64,000 bases of DNA from Lepiota brunneoincarnata (taxonomy: Eukaryota; Basidiomycota; Agaricomycetes; Agaricales; Agaricaceae): NCBI GenBank assembly GCA_023014365.1, contig JAEBUN010000059.1, forward strand, positions 93,796 through 157,795. The letters are read 5' to 3'. Made by a program: the position numbers and the translations under genes. Numbering within the stretch: position 1 is the stretch's first letter; every line of letters starts with the position of its first letter. The notes beneath the pieces were generated by a model. That model was not told the DNA's origin and did no database searches. It saw only the letters and a program-made list of their open reading frames with translations. Shown piece by piece: positions 19,595-29,507 of this stretch.

Positions 19595-20680
19595 ATGAGC
19601 AGCCAATCGTCTTGACAACCAACCACGGCGGAGCGCAAGGCGCAGTTACTGAGGGAAAAGGCGGAGCAGGAGGAGCGGATGCGGCTGGAGATCGAGAGGT
19701 TGGAAGAGGAGGAATGGCGAGAGGAGGAACGGCGATTGGCGGTAGAGCGCCAAGAGGAAGAACGGCGACGGATGATTGAACTGCGTCAACGGCAAGCGGA
19801 GGAGCGGGCAAGGGAGCGACGGGCGGAAGAGATCAGGCGACAGCAAGAGGAAGCTGCTGAGGACGAACGTTGGGCGATCCGGGCCCGACTCGTCGCGATG
19901 ACTACGACGGCTTCATCCAGCCGCCTGCCGGAGCAGCCTATGGAAGTCGACCATGAAGAGTCCGACCCGAATTACACGGGCGATGACGCGGCGAGGGACG
20001 AAGAGGAGGAGGAGGAGGAGGACTCCAAAGGTTCGGAGGTAAAGGGAAAGGGAAAAGGAAAGGCGAGGGCGGCCCCGCGGCGGGGCAACAAACACGTATT
20101 CGGAGGCGATAACCCGTGCTGGAGATGTCAGCGGGATGAGGTCCGGTGCGAGATTGCCGGCGGGTAAGTAAATACAAGAGTTCCTACGATGATAATTGCT
20201 GACAAAGGCCCCAGCAACACTAGGAGTTGCCGACGGTGTAGCAAAATGAAGAAACGATGCGGGGGTCAAGAAGAGACGGAGCCGAGCGGAGCCGGAGGTT
20301 TGTCGGGCCAGCAATTCGAAGGTGAGTAAGGAATCCTGTATTATGATGGACGCCAATTGATGGACCTTGTAGAGTTGAAACGGCTCATCGAAGAAAGGCA
20401 CCAGGAGACCGTCAAGAAAATCTACATCCTGGAGGTGCGAATTGAGCGGTCCATCGCTCGGTTGGGGGAAAAGGTCGACAAGATGGGGTCGCTTGCTGGC
20501 CGCTACGAGCAACTACGGCGTTGGGAGGCTCAGGTGGACGGAAATTGGTCGAGTGGAAATTTTTCGGAGACGGAGGGTTCGGAGGGGAGTGTCGGGCCCG
20601 CTTCGGAGGAGGAGGTGCAGGATTTGATGGAAGAAGTGAATGGGTCGCCCGGGCTCTCTGGAGACGACACCGATAGGTAG
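19595..20680 (+). CDS. G1 antisense gene: coiled-coil protein with Zn2Cys6-like cluster
   Basis: Three exons: 19595-20163, 20215-20321 and 20373-20680. Introns have GTAAGT...CAG and GTGAGT...TAG borders; an in-frame alternative acceptor at 20223 removes three residues. The frame is maintained across all joins, giving about 327 aa. The N-terminal third is a Glu/Arg-rich coiled coil (REKAEQEERMRLEIERLEEE), then an acidic and a GKGKGKAR basic stretch. A cluster CWRCQRDEVRC and SCRRCSKMKKRC fits C-x2-C-x5-C-x6/9-C-x2-C-x6-C, close to fungal Zn2Cys6 DNA-binding domains. A second coiled coil and acidic tail follow. Codon 7 is TGA (19613-19615), possibly a decayed CGA, so translation may start at ATG 19679. 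The gene converges on pol, stops 69 bp apart. Function unknown; a transcriptional regulator or antagonist is inferred. Confidence 0.75.
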
Positions 20681-20749
20681 TTGTACGGGGTTGTTTTTTT
20701 GGTTTGTTTAATACATGGTTGTTTCTTGGTGCGATGTGTGGTCAGTAAC

Positions 20750-23700
20750 TCAAAGTGAGTGAAGAGGACCAGGCTTTGCAGGGTAAGAGGAATGAAAAGC
20801 CTCTACGAGATCTATAGCATGTTCAAGCTTGGTGGCTGGCAACCACGAGGACTCTTCTTCAGTGTCTTCATAACCTAACCAGATGACTTTATAGAGGAGC
20901 TTGCACGCACGGCGCCGATCGATCTTAGAGTCGACGATGCGGGCAATCTCGTATTCTGGTTCACCGTCAATGGAAACCGGTGCGGGCGGCGGATCCGATC
21001 GGGCGGGTATGGTGTTAGGTGTGGCTGGTTCGAGCATGGAAACATGGAAGACTGGGTGTACTCCACGCATGGAGTCGGGAAGTCGGAGTGTAAGGGAGTG
21101 AGTACCTGCTTGTGCAATGATCTCATAAGGCCCAAGGTACTTTTCGGAGAGTTTTTTGGAGGGACGGGTGGTGCGGAAGAATTGGGCTTTCACGAATACC
21201 TTTTGTCCAACCTTGAAGTCCGGGGCGGGGAGTCGGCGGGCGTCGGCGGAGGTCTGATAACGTTGCTGGGCTAGCGCTATTTCGGACTTCAAGGTGGTGT
21301 GTAGGTCGTCGAGGTCAACAGCAAAATGGCGGGCCCGAGCGGAGGCGAGATCGCGTTCAGGATGAACTGTGATGTTCGGATGGTATCCTTTATTAGCGAA
21401 GAACGGGGAGATACCGGTGGTGGCACTAGGAGCGTTGTTGTAAGCGAACTCGGCTAGTGGTAGTAATTCGGACCAATTGTCCTGTTGGTAGTTACAGTAG
21501 ACCCGAAGATATTGTTCGAGGGTCTGGTTGGTGCGTTCCGTCTGTCCGTCGCCTTCTGGATGGTAGCCCGAAGTGAAATGTAACTTCATATCGAGGGCTT
21601 GTCCCAATGAGCGGAAGAAGTGGGAGACGAATTCGGAGCTGCGGTCGGAGGTAACATGTTCGGGTACGCCGTGCTTGGAGAAGACGTGGAGGACAAATAG
21701 GCGGGCGAGGTCGGAGGAGGTGACGGTATCATAAGTCGGGATGAAGAGGGATTGCTTGGTGAGTCTGTCAACGATTACTAGGATGGCGTCGTAGCCGGAG
21801 GAGGCGGGGAGTTTTTCGATGAAGTCCATGGAGATTGAATTCCAAGGGCGTTCGGGAATGGGGAGTTGTTTGAGGAGACCGTAGGGACGGTGGCGCTGGG
21901 GTTTAGACCTCATACAGGTGACACAAGACTTACAGAAATCCTTGACGAAGGTGCGGACACTAGGCCAGGTGTATTCGCGCCGGATGAGTTCTAGCGTTTT
22001 GTTCTGACCGAAGTGTCCGGCTAGGACATGATCATGCTTGTACTGGAGGACCCGAAGTCGGAGATTGTCGGCGTCAGGGACGTAGATTCTGTCGTCTAGT
22101 AGGAGGAAACCTTTATCATTAACTGACCAACGGCCTTCTGGGCTAGCAAGGTGGGCGGAAGCGGTCGGATCCGCTGGTAGGGCGGCGAGGATATCGCGGT
22201 GTAGCTGGTCGAGATCCATGACTACAGCTGCGCGAAGGGAAGGGGCGTAAAGAGTGGTGGCACGGACGGAGGCCGCGAGTTGTTCATGAGTGAACACAGG
22301 CCGGAAGTTGTGCGGGTTGACCGATGCATAGTCGCTATTCCCCCCTTTAGGGTAGACGTCCCACCGTCTAGTTAGGGCGTCAGGCTTGGTACCGAGGCGG
22401 CCGGGTCGGAAACGGATGACGAGGTGGAACTGGGATAGGAACTCGGACCAACGGGCTTGGCGGCGAGTGAGGATTTTGGTGGTGCAGAAGTATTCAAGGT
22501 TTTTGTGGTCGGTGACTACATCAATAGTAAGAGGGGCACCCTCAAGATAGTGCCGCCAGATACGAAAAGCCTCGAATATCGCCAGGAGTTCCTTGTCGTG
22601 GGTGTCATAATTAAGTTCGGCCGGGTTAAAGGTGCGGGAATGGAATGCAACGGGGTGAACCTCTCCATCATCGGTGATGATAGAGAGGATAGCCGCAAGG
22701 GCGTAGTCGGAGGCGTCGGTCTCGACAATGATCTGAGCATCGGGGGCCCAAGAAGTGAGGACGGGGGCGGATATGAATGCTTCTTTCAGGGAACTGAAGG
22801 ATTCGCAGCATTCGTCGGTGAAATTCCATTTCACATCTTTGCGGGTGAGGCGGGTGAGCGGAACGACGATGTCGGAGTAACCGTGAATGAAGCGACGGTA
22901 GAAATTGGCGAAACCTAAGAAGGACTGGATGTCCTTGACTTTCTTAGGTTCAGGCCACTCCTGGATGGTCTTGACCTTGGATTGGTCCATTCGGAGACCG
23001 TCGGGGGAAAGAATGTAGCCGAGGTATTCCACTGTGTCAGAGTGGAATTGGCATTTGTCGGGGCGGGCGTATAGGCCGTGTTGTCGGAGCCGCTTGAGGA
23101 CCTCCTTGACTTGGTCACGATGGATACTATGATTGTCGGAGTATATCAGAATGTCGTCAAGGTAAATAGTAACGCAGACGTCGAGCATGTCCTTGAATAT
23201 ATCGTTCATGAACCGCTGGAAGGTGGCGGGGGCATTGGTGAGGCCGAAAGGCATAACCATCCATTCGAAGGAGCCGTAGCGGGTCCGAAAGGCGGTCTTC
23301 CATTCGTCGCCGTCAGCAACGTGGACTAGATGGTAAGCGTGACGGAGGTCGATTTTGGTATATACGCGAGCTTTGCGAGGGGAGTCTAAGAGGTCGGAGA
23401 TGAGCGGAAGGGGGTAGCGATCCTTCTTGGTAATACGGTTGAGACCTCTAAAATCAACACATAAACGGAGGGAGCCGTCCTTTTTCTTGACGAAGAGGAC
23501 CGGGGCTCCATGAGGAGAAGTGGAGGGGCGAATGAAGCCAATAGATAAATGTTCGTCAATGAAATCACGTAGAGCTCCAAGCTCTGATTGTGAAAGGGAG
23601 TAAATGGTACCGACCGGAGGCTGACCGCCATCCTCTAGGTTAATCTGGAGGTCGTAAGGGCGGTGTGGAGCGAGTGTGTCAGCACGCGATTTACTGAAAA

Positions 23701-24562
23701 CATCGGCGAACTCATGGTATTCCTCGGGGATGGACGAGAGGTCAGCCGGGTCATCGGAGACAGAAGAGGACGCGGCCGATGCGGAGGCGGCGGAAAGATT
23801 GATTCGGAATTGTTGGGAGCCAGGGAGCTTGGCAGCGCGGATAAAGGCAGGAGCGTTTATCAAGGAGATGTGCGGTTTCGCAAGGGGGACAGATTGGGAC
23901 GAGGTCCCGGACAGGGGTGGTGAACCTAGGTCAGGAGAGTCAGGGGCGGCCATAGGCGGAGCCGATGCGGGTGCGACGCAGGTAGAGACGGAAGCAGGAT
24001 TCTCGAGTAGGGATGGCCGGAAAGTAATACTGCCCAAAGCCCAGTCAATCAACGGATTGTAGCGGGTGAGCCAGTTGTGTCCTAAGACCACAGAACAGGA
24101 AGAGTCGAGCTGGGTGACATAAGTGTCCAAAATGATAGATTCACCGGAGGGGAAGGATACAGGCAGTTGCGCAAGCTCCGTAATGTAGGCGTTTGAGGTC
24201 CCATCAAATAACCGAAGTTCAATAGCCGGGATGGACGAGGTTGGAATACTATGAGAACGAACGAAAGAAGAGTCCACAAAACAGTGAGTAGAACCACTAT
24301 CAACAAGAGCTTTGAAAGGAGAAAAAGAAGAAGAAAAGTCAGAACTAACTACATTGTCCGTTGTAGAAAGCGGGTCCGAAGCGGAGAGTACAGGAGCGGA
24401 AACAGAGGGTAACAAAGTAACTAAAGGAGAAGTTAATGTAATATGAAGAGAGTTTGGATCGGAAAGAGCGGACGCATTGAGACGGAAACTCTCTGGAGCA
24501 CAGCAGAGTTCAATGCGATCCTCAGTCTGTGCAGAGGCCTGAGGACCGCCGACTATTTTTCC
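20750..24562 (-). CDS. pol: G1 pol: protease-RT-RNase H-integrase-chromodomain
   Basis: Open without interruption. No suitable ATG occurs near its 5' end (the codon at 24415 is TTG), and the frame is open past the gag stop, so expression by -1 frameshifting at the GGAAAAATAG end of gag is likely. Numbering from 24415: protease DSGST about 39-43; RT with VDFRGLN and YLDDIL about 418; RNase H VETDASDYA about 564 and TDHKNLEYF about 635; integrase HHCC about 796-834; integrase core D864, D924 and E960 (D,D35E spacing); chromodomain about 1153-1205 (YEIARIVDSK, KVIWLGYEDTEEESSW). The chromodomain marks a chromovirus, which usually targets modified chromatin. All catalytic residues that I can see are intact. 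Confidence 0.95.
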   Translation of the reverse strand, partial: GKIVGGPQASAQTEDRIELCCAPESFRLNASALSDPNSLHITLTSPLVTLLPSVSAPVLSASDPLSTTDNVVSSDFSSSFSPFKALVDSGSTHCFVDSSFVRSHSIPTSSIPAIELRLFDGTSNAYITELAQLPVSFPSGESIILDTYVTQLDSSCSVVLGHNWLTRYNPLIDWALGSITFRPSLLENPASVSTCVAPASAPPMAAPDSPDLGSPPLSGTSSQSVPLAKPHISLINAPAFIRAAKLPGSQQFRINLSAASASAASSSVSDDPADLSSIPEEYHEFADVFSKSRADTLAPHRPYDLQINLEDGGQPPVGTIYSLSQSELGALRDFIDEHLSIGFIRPSTSPHGAPVLFVKKKDGSLRLCVDFRGLNRITKKDRYPLPLISDLLDSPRKARVYTKIDLRHAYHLVHVADGDEWKTAFRTRYGSFEWMVMPFGLTNAPATFQRFMNDIFKDMLDVCVTIYLDDILIYSDNHSIHRDQVKEVLKRLRQHGLYARPDKCQFHSDTVEYLGYILSPDGLRMDQSKVKTIQEWPEPKKVKDIQSFLGFANFYRRFIHGYSDIVVPLTRLTRKDVKWNFTDECCESFSSLKEAFISAPVLTSWAPDAQIIVETDASDYALAAILSIITDDGEVHPVAFHSRTFNPAELNYDTHDKELLAIFEAFRIWRHYLEGAPLTIDVVTDHKNLEYFCTTKILTRRQARWSEFLSQFHLVIRFRPGRLGTKPDALTRRWDVYPKGGNSDYASVNPHNFRPVFTHEQLAASVRATTLYAPSLRAAVVMDLDQLHRDILAALPADPTASAHLASPEGRWSVNDKGFLLLDDRIYVPDADNLRLRVLQYKHDHVLAGHFGQNKTLELIRREYTWPSVRTFVKDFCKSCVTCMRSKPQRHRPYGLLKQLPIPERPWNSISMDFIEKLPASSGYDAILVIVDRLTKQSLFIPTYDTVTSSDLARLFVLHVFSKHGVPEHVTSDRSSEFVSHFFRSLGQALDMKLHFTSGYHPEGDGQTERTNQTLEQYLRVYCNYQQDNWSELLPLAEFAYNNAPSATTGISPFFANKGYHPNITVHPERDLASARARHFAVDLDDLHTTLKSEIALAQQRYQTSADARRLPAPDFKVGQKVFVKAQFFRTTRPSKKLSEKYLGPYEIIAQAGTHSLTLRLPDSMRGVHPVFHVSMLEPATPNTIPARSDPPPAPVSIDGEPEYEIARIVDSKIDRRRACKLLYKVIWLGYEDTEEESSWLPATKLEHAIDLVEAFHSSYPAKPGPLHSL

Positions 24563-25953
24563 GAGCTCGGGAGAGCCGGCGCGTCTGTCTCGGGGAGCTG
24601 AGCCTGTCGGCCTTTAGCCTTGGCATCAGGGAATTTTTTCTTGTCGCAGTTAGCAGCCCTGTGATTGGGATCTGCGCAGACAAGGCAGAGGTTATTGTCG
24701 AAACGTCGTTGACGTTCCTCGGGGGTTAATTTACCGTCCTTACCAAGTTTACTAGTAAGGTCGGATTTGTGCGGGGCCGATTTCTGACCGGCGGACGGGT
24801 TGGGCGGATTGCCCTTGAGGCTGGTGTTGGGCGTGCTGCCTCTGTTATTATTGGCAGGCTTGGCGGCAGGTTGCGGGTTGGTCGAGGTGGAAGGGGATGG
24901 GTTACCTCCAGGTTTCCTAGAGGCGGTCGGGTCCGAAACGGATTTGGCGCGGGCCTTCTCGCGTTGGCGTTCCCAGTAGCGAGCGTCGATCTTCATCGCT
25001 GCTGCTCGCATTTCGATGAAGGTGTCGGGCTTGCCGTCGGGCCGATTGGACAGAATGTCCTGGATGCGGTCGGGGAGGCCTTTGTAGTAGCGGTGACAGA
25101 ATACTTCGTCACCCCAGCGGAGTTGGCCAGCTAGACGGAGGAAATCGACGTTGTAGATGGCGATCTTCTCGTCGTAGCGCATTCGGAGGGAGTCGAGCTG
25201 CTCAGCAGCTTCTCCGGTCGGATCCGCGGGACCGAAATTGGTCTGCAGTTCCAGGGTGAACTGGTCCCAGTCCTCGATCCAGTCGTGTATTATTCCATGG
25301 TTGTCGGCCTCGTTGAGGCCGATTTCGAAGTGTTGCTGTGCCACGCCTGTGAGGTATGTCAACGCGAAGTTGACCTTGGTGGCGGGGATTGCGAACTGGG
25401 CCGGGTTAGTACGGAAATAGAGCCGACATTGGAAGAGGAAGGGTTTGAGTTTGGCGGGGTCGGAACCTGTAAAGATGTCAGGTTCGCGAGCTTTGGTACG
25501 GGGAGATCGAGGAGGCTGTGGGGCTTGAGAGTTCCCACGGCCGTCCATTTGGTCGGCTATGCGTTGGAAAACTCGGAGTATGAGTCTATCATGGTCGTCT
25601 CGGGTGTTGCCAGGTGGGATGTTGTTGTTGTTGTCGCCGTTGTCTGATGGTTCGTCGTCGCCCGGGGGCCCGTCCCCATTGTCAGGGTAGTCGTCGGGAT
25701 CACCAGGGTCGCTGGGATCAGGATTGGGGTCGGGGCCGTCGTCGGGGCCGTCGGGAGTCCGGAATACTGAAGGTTGTATATCTTCAGAGAAACGGTCTGG
25801 GGTCGAGGGTGCAATCGATTGTTGGTGAGAGCGAGAAGCCCTCGGGGAGTCGGGTTGCAGTTCCTCGGAAGGAGGTTGTCGAGTGATGCGTTTGCTACGG
25901 CGAGCGGCTGGAGTTACCAGAGTGCGAGTACGGGTAACTGTTCGAGAGACCAT
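24553..25953 (-). CDS. gag: G1 gag: capsid-nucleocapsid
   Basis: 466 codons from ATG 25953 to TAG 24553. The N-terminal region is basic then Pro/Asp/Asn-rich. The central part carries the retrotransposon gag core (FLFQCRLYFRTNPAQF, DWDQFTLELQTNFG, LRWGDEVFCHRYYKGLP). A CCHC knuckle CLVCADPNHRAANC lies at about residues 423-436, near the C-terminus. Gag forms the virus-like particle and packages RNA. The last codons overlap the pol frame. Confidence 0.95.
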   Translation of the reverse strand: MVSRTVTRTRTLVTPAARRSKRITRQPPSEELQPDSPRASRSHQQSIAPSTPDRFSEDIQPSVFRTPDGPDDGPDPNPDPSDPGDPDDYPDNGDGPPGDDEPSDNGDNNNNIPPGNTRDDHDRLILRVFQRIADQMDGRGNSQAPQPPRSPRTKAREPDIFTGSDPAKLKPFLFQCRLYFRTNPAQFAIPATKVNFALTYLTGVAQQHFEIGLNEADNHGIIHDWIEDWDQFTLELQTNFGPADPTGEAAEQLDSLRMRYDEKIAIYNVDFLRLAGQLRWGDEVFCHRYYKGLPDRIQDILSNRPDGKPDTFIEMRAAAMKIDARYWERQREKARAKSVSDPTASRKPGGNPSPSTSTNPQPAAKPANNNRGSTPNTSLKGNPPNPSAGQKSAPHKSDLTSKLGKDGKLTPEERQRRFDNNLCLVCADPNHRAANCDKKKFPDAKAKGRQAQLPETDAPALPSSEK

Positions 25954-25989
25954 GGTTAGAAAAATTCAGAGTGTGGTGGACAGGAGGAG

Positions 25990-26006
25990 TTTGAGTCTGA
26001 TAATAC
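25990..26006 (-). promoter_or_regulatory. G1 primer-binding site (tentative)
   Basis: After the 5' LTR the minus strand reads GTATTATCAGACTC. It shares TATCAGA with the tRNA-iMet primer site but with mismatches at the second and third positions; another tRNA or self-priming cannot be excluded. Confidence 0.35.
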
Positions 26007-26657
26007 TGTTAGAGCCGGTGCGGGTCGGGACCGAAGCGGAGGGTCGGGGTGGTATCCTTGGTATAAGGTAACCGGGGGACAGGGCGAAGTCAGTACGTAG
26101 ACTTCGGGACCGAGGTGGAGTACGTCGGGCGGGGGGTTGGACTTGCGGCCTCAGCTTATGTGCTGTGCCCTCCTACTGTCCTAGTCCGTATTTCAGGAAG
26201 TCGGAGCCGAAGCGGAGCGAGGCAGAAGAGAGGAGAGGATATGGAACAGGGAGCTGGTCCGCTGCTCGATTCGATTATCAGACTGAGGAGTACAAGCCAA
26301 GTACCTACGGTATATATACTACTGGCCTTACGAACTATGACTCGTACTGACTACGTGCGGAGTGAAGCGGAGACCCATATGGTTACAAACGGATTACAAA
26401 CAAAATGGAGACCGGTACGGGTATGGAGACTGGTAACGTATCTTGACTACGGACGGGAAATGGAGATGGGGAAATAGAGACAGCGAGGTTCAGGTGACCA
26501 CGGCACGTGTGGAGGTGGTCGCGTGATCGGGGCAGTGGGTTGCGGTCGGAGTGAGTCGGGGCCGAGTCGGAGGGCAGAGGGTTGTTGTGTGGAACACACG
26601 TGGAGTCGAGAAGCCGAAGTTTAAGTGATTAGACTTATAGTTGGCATGGATATGACA
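26007..26657 (-). repeat. G1 LTR (5' LTR with respect to gag-pol)
   Basis: 651 bp, nearly identical to 18812-19462. TATATATA at 26311-26318 is the presumed gag-pol promoter, which would place the transcript start near 26280. Confidence 0.95.
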
Positions 26658-26662
26658 CCTTG

Positions 26663-27159
26663 CCATAGTGGCAATAGTCTCTGCCACCTTGGTATCGCCA
26701 TCCCTAGAGACCAGAGGGGCAGTGGCCACCTGAGCAAAGAAGCACTTAGCATCCCTAGGCTTGGTGGAGAGATTGACCTTAGGCAGTGGCGGGAACGCCA
26801 TCCGCACATAGGACATGCCTGCCTGCGAAGGCCCAGGACCCAGAGGGTTGGGTGGCTTTGCTGGGGGAGGGGGGGCCTTACCCTTGCCCTTGTTGCCCCT
26901 AGGGGTGGTGGACTTGGCCACACTTGACCCCACTGCCTGGGTGGTGTGGGAGTCAGGGGCCATGTCCATGGGGGCTGGACCAGAGGGCAGAGCCTCGATC
27001 GCAAGCCAGGAATGGGGGGCTACAGTGACACCCTTAGGGATTGTTTTAGCTGCCTCCAGGATAGGTTGGCATATGCCCTCCCTGAAGGGTCACATGCCAT
27101 TGATAATAGAGGCCTGCAGCATCTCCTCGTCCATGTGGCCATCCAGGGCATAGTCAAGG
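26663..27159 (-). pseudogene. LINE-C gag, middle segment
   Basis: Reads FLDYALDGHMDEEMLQ, a TGA, then PFREGICQPILEAAKTIPKG, APMDMAPDSH, GNKGKGKAPPPPAKPP and DTKVAETIATMA, where G1 is inserted. Pro/Lys-rich linker typical of LINE ORF1. Continues at 18806. Confidence 0.7.
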
Positions 27160-27167
27160 AACCCACT

Positions 27168-27853
27168 GTGATGTCCCCTGCAGCCCATGTATCTCCACAG
27201 TGGGGCCTGGATCCTGCATGCTCACTCAGTGTCAGTGATGGGCCAGATGACACATGCTATTCTTAACCACATGCCGATAGGGAGCTATTGGAGGCGCTTT
27301 TTCCTGCAGGAGGACTATTCCTGCCGCTGCAGGTTTCGGGAGGAAACTTGTGAGCATGTGTTTTGGGGCTGCCCTAGGCACTCCATGGTAGGGGTCCTGG
27401 CTACAGTCGAGGCCCTCATTGCTTTCCTTGAGGTGTCACCAACTGCATTCGCATTCGCTAAGAGGGCAGGGCCCCCTCCGGGGTATTGGCTAGTAGCTCT
27501 GCCTGGTGCCCAGTTGGGTCCAGGCTGGGGCATCAGTTATTCCCCTGCCACCTTCGGGTGGCATGTAGGGATTTACGTGGGAATTGACCCCTAACCCCCA
27601 ATAAGGGGGGGGACCTCGCTTTGGTCTGGTTCTTGCACCGCATGCTGGGCAGCAGCCATCTTCCCACCTCCGTTAACTTGGGGCAGCTTTATCCTGGGCA
27701 TAGGGAAACGCATGCCCACATCTGCGGTCATGCGTTGTATGTACAGATACCCTGTAGTGTACAGCTCAGGTTGTACCATAGTTAGTAGCTGCACGTGGCC
27801 CCCCTACATGGCCTGCATTATAAATTGGAGATTTTTTTAAAAAAAAAAAAAAA
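27168..27853 (+). mobile_element. LINE-A3: 3' fragment of LINE-A in LINE-C gag
   Basis: TSD AACCCACT at 27160-27167 and 27854-27861, with a poly(A) tail at about 27835-27853. 686 bp survive: the end of ORF2 (PIGSYWRRFF, then CRCRFREETCEHVFWGC) and the 3' UTR. Confidence 0.88.
27187..27524 (+). pseudogene. LINE-A3 ORF2 terminal CCHC region
   Basis: About 110 codons matching the C-terminus of LINE-A: LHSGAWILHAHS, AILNHMPIGSYWRRFF, zinc finger CRCRFREETCEHVFWGC, and FAKRAGPPP. Past this point the frame runs into the 3' UTR. No RT present; dead fragment. Confidence 0.8.
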
Positions 27854-27861
27854 AACCCACT

Positions 27862-28198
27862 ACAACCAGTGGCCTTGAGAAGTTGGTTGTAGGCAAGCCA
27901 CACTTGCTCCCATGACAGACCAGTAAGCAGCTCCTTAGTATGCTCTGCAAGATACTGGGCCACATTCTCCAATGACTCCCCTATGGCCTGCATGTTCATT
28001 GCCTGACTCAGGGCAGACATATTTGCCTCAAAGTCCAACCTGAGGGAGGAGACAAGTGGGGGGGCAAAGAGGGGATGACCCCCTTTGCTAGAGTTGCACT
28101 GTGGACATTTAGAGGACAACTGTGAGTCGTTAGAGAAGTTGGAGAGGCGAGAGACAGGGCAAGCCTGCTGCGGCATCTCTACCAGGTCTACCACCATC
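27862..28198 (-). pseudogene. LINE-C gag, N-terminal segment
   Basis: Minus-strand frame VVDLVEMPQQACPVSRL, CPQCNSSKGGHPLF (CxxC-x5-H), NMSALSQAMNMQ, SWEQVWLAYNQLLKATGCSG. It is cut on the left by LINE-A3 and on the right by S2. Upstream it continues at 29508 (SGIAANIHATSPPH). Confidence 0.65.
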
Positions 28199-28202
28199 CC
28201 GT

Positions 28203-29503
28203 TGAAAAGGTAGAAACTTTCGTAGGTTTTAATATAGATAGGGGGCTCGTTTTCACTAAGCTTAGCCGCTATTCGATAAGCTTAAGCTAATACAAGTGGA
28301 ATGAGATAGATAATGAACAGTTTCGTCTTTTAGGGTGTTCTGGGGGTGCGTTCTGACAGCGAAATTCAAGAGAGTAGTGTTTTTAGAGGTTAACGAACAG
28401 CCATTGAAGTTATCTTAGCCGTACGGTGCAACAATGAAAGGACAATCCCTGTCAATTCAAAGCGCTGGGTCTCTGGTCTCTGGTCTCTGGTCTCTGAACT
28501 CTGGTCTCTGTCTCTGTCTCTGTCTCTAGCACTCTGGAACTCTAAACTCTGAACTCTGGTCTCTGTCTCTGTCCCTGGGTTGGTTGACGACCGAAGAAAT
28601 CACACTTAACGACGCACACTAAATAGCCCTCTGAAACCGTTCTTGATCACGGCTCGCAGACTTGCGTGTGGAAGTGGGGGTGAGACCTCTCCCTTCTCCA
28701 CGAACAAGTGCGACCGTATTTATATTGTTTAGATACATACGAGAGATAGTAAATATGAAATAGAAAACAATAAGCTTAATTGTTACAGGCACTGTAGAAC
28801 ATTTTGGAAGGTTCGGCAGCATTTCTACCTCACCCTGGGTTATGGGTTTTTCTCTGATTAACGAATGGCAATCCAGCCAGACGTGCTCCATGCTCGGCTG
28901 CATTATTCTGCGTCCACGCGAGCGCGTTAAGTTTCCGGATCAATTATGATCGGAATGTATAGCGGATGGACAATCCCTTGATCCGTTGTAATTAATCTCA
29001 GTTAAGCAGAATGCTGAAGTGCCGGGACCCACAAAGCACTCGTCAATTAGGAGTCTTTGATGTTTCTAGGGTTTTGGGCATCGGGTATTGCCTCCTGAAC
29101 GTTGGACATTCCGTTCCGTGGTCCGGTCATCATTATTGAACTCGCTATAGACGTAATACGCCTGCGACAGCCGCTAGGTACATTCTTTTATGTTCAAACG
29201 CATTCGGGTTCATCAGAAAACTGCTCGTAAGGTCCCTGGATGCGACCGGGGTATACTCGATAGGCTATGTAGAGTCCTGAATCCCTCCGGAGAGCGTTCT
29301 GATAGCTTGGTTCACTAAGCTTAGTGATAATGAGCTGGTTTGAACACTTCTGAGGCTCGAATATCCTCAGTTCGGTCGAACTGGCTACTACGGGATATAG
29401 TACCAATCCTCTATAGAGTTCTTTAATGATATAGCCAATGATTCTATGTAGAGAATCGTTCCGGAGTACGGAATTCATGTATAGGCATGAAATCGGCGTA
29501 TCA
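28203..29503. mobile_element. Solo LTR S2 (same family as S1)
   Basis: 1301 bp, TGA...TCA ends, perfect 4-bp TSD CCGT at 28199-28202 and 29504-29507. Collinear with S1. Most S1/S2 differences are transitions, and S2 keeps CpG where S1 often has TpG or CpA, so S2 looks younger or less methylated. On the minus strand a frame starting at an ATG 18-30 bases in runs about 93 codons (NSVLRNDSLHRIIGYI...FSDEPECV) and a second lies at 28903-28619. Confidence 0.75.
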
Positions 29504-29507
29504 CCGT

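Larger units (their letters stand above)
18812..26657 (-). mobile_element. G1: complete Ty3/gypsy chromovirus with an antisense gene
   Basis: 7846 bp with 651-bp LTRs at both ends (TGTTAGAGCC...GATATGACA on the plus strand) and a perfect 5-bp TSD CCTTG at 18807-18811 and 26658-26662. The minus strand encodes gag then pol in the -1 frame; the plus strand encodes a three-exon gene between pol and the 3' LTR. The LTRs differ at about five sites, all transitions, indicating recent insertion. Unlike the surrounding sequence it is rich in CpG. It interrupts LINE-C gag, whose reading frame is restored by its removal. Likely autonomous or recently so. Confidence 0.95.

Noticed and set aside
22457..22918. 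Plus-strand open frames across G1 pol and gag (e.g. 22457-22918, 25285-25647)
   Set aside because: Shadows of the GC-rich minus-strand gag-pol; no introns, promoter or protein features, unlike the 19595-20680 gene.
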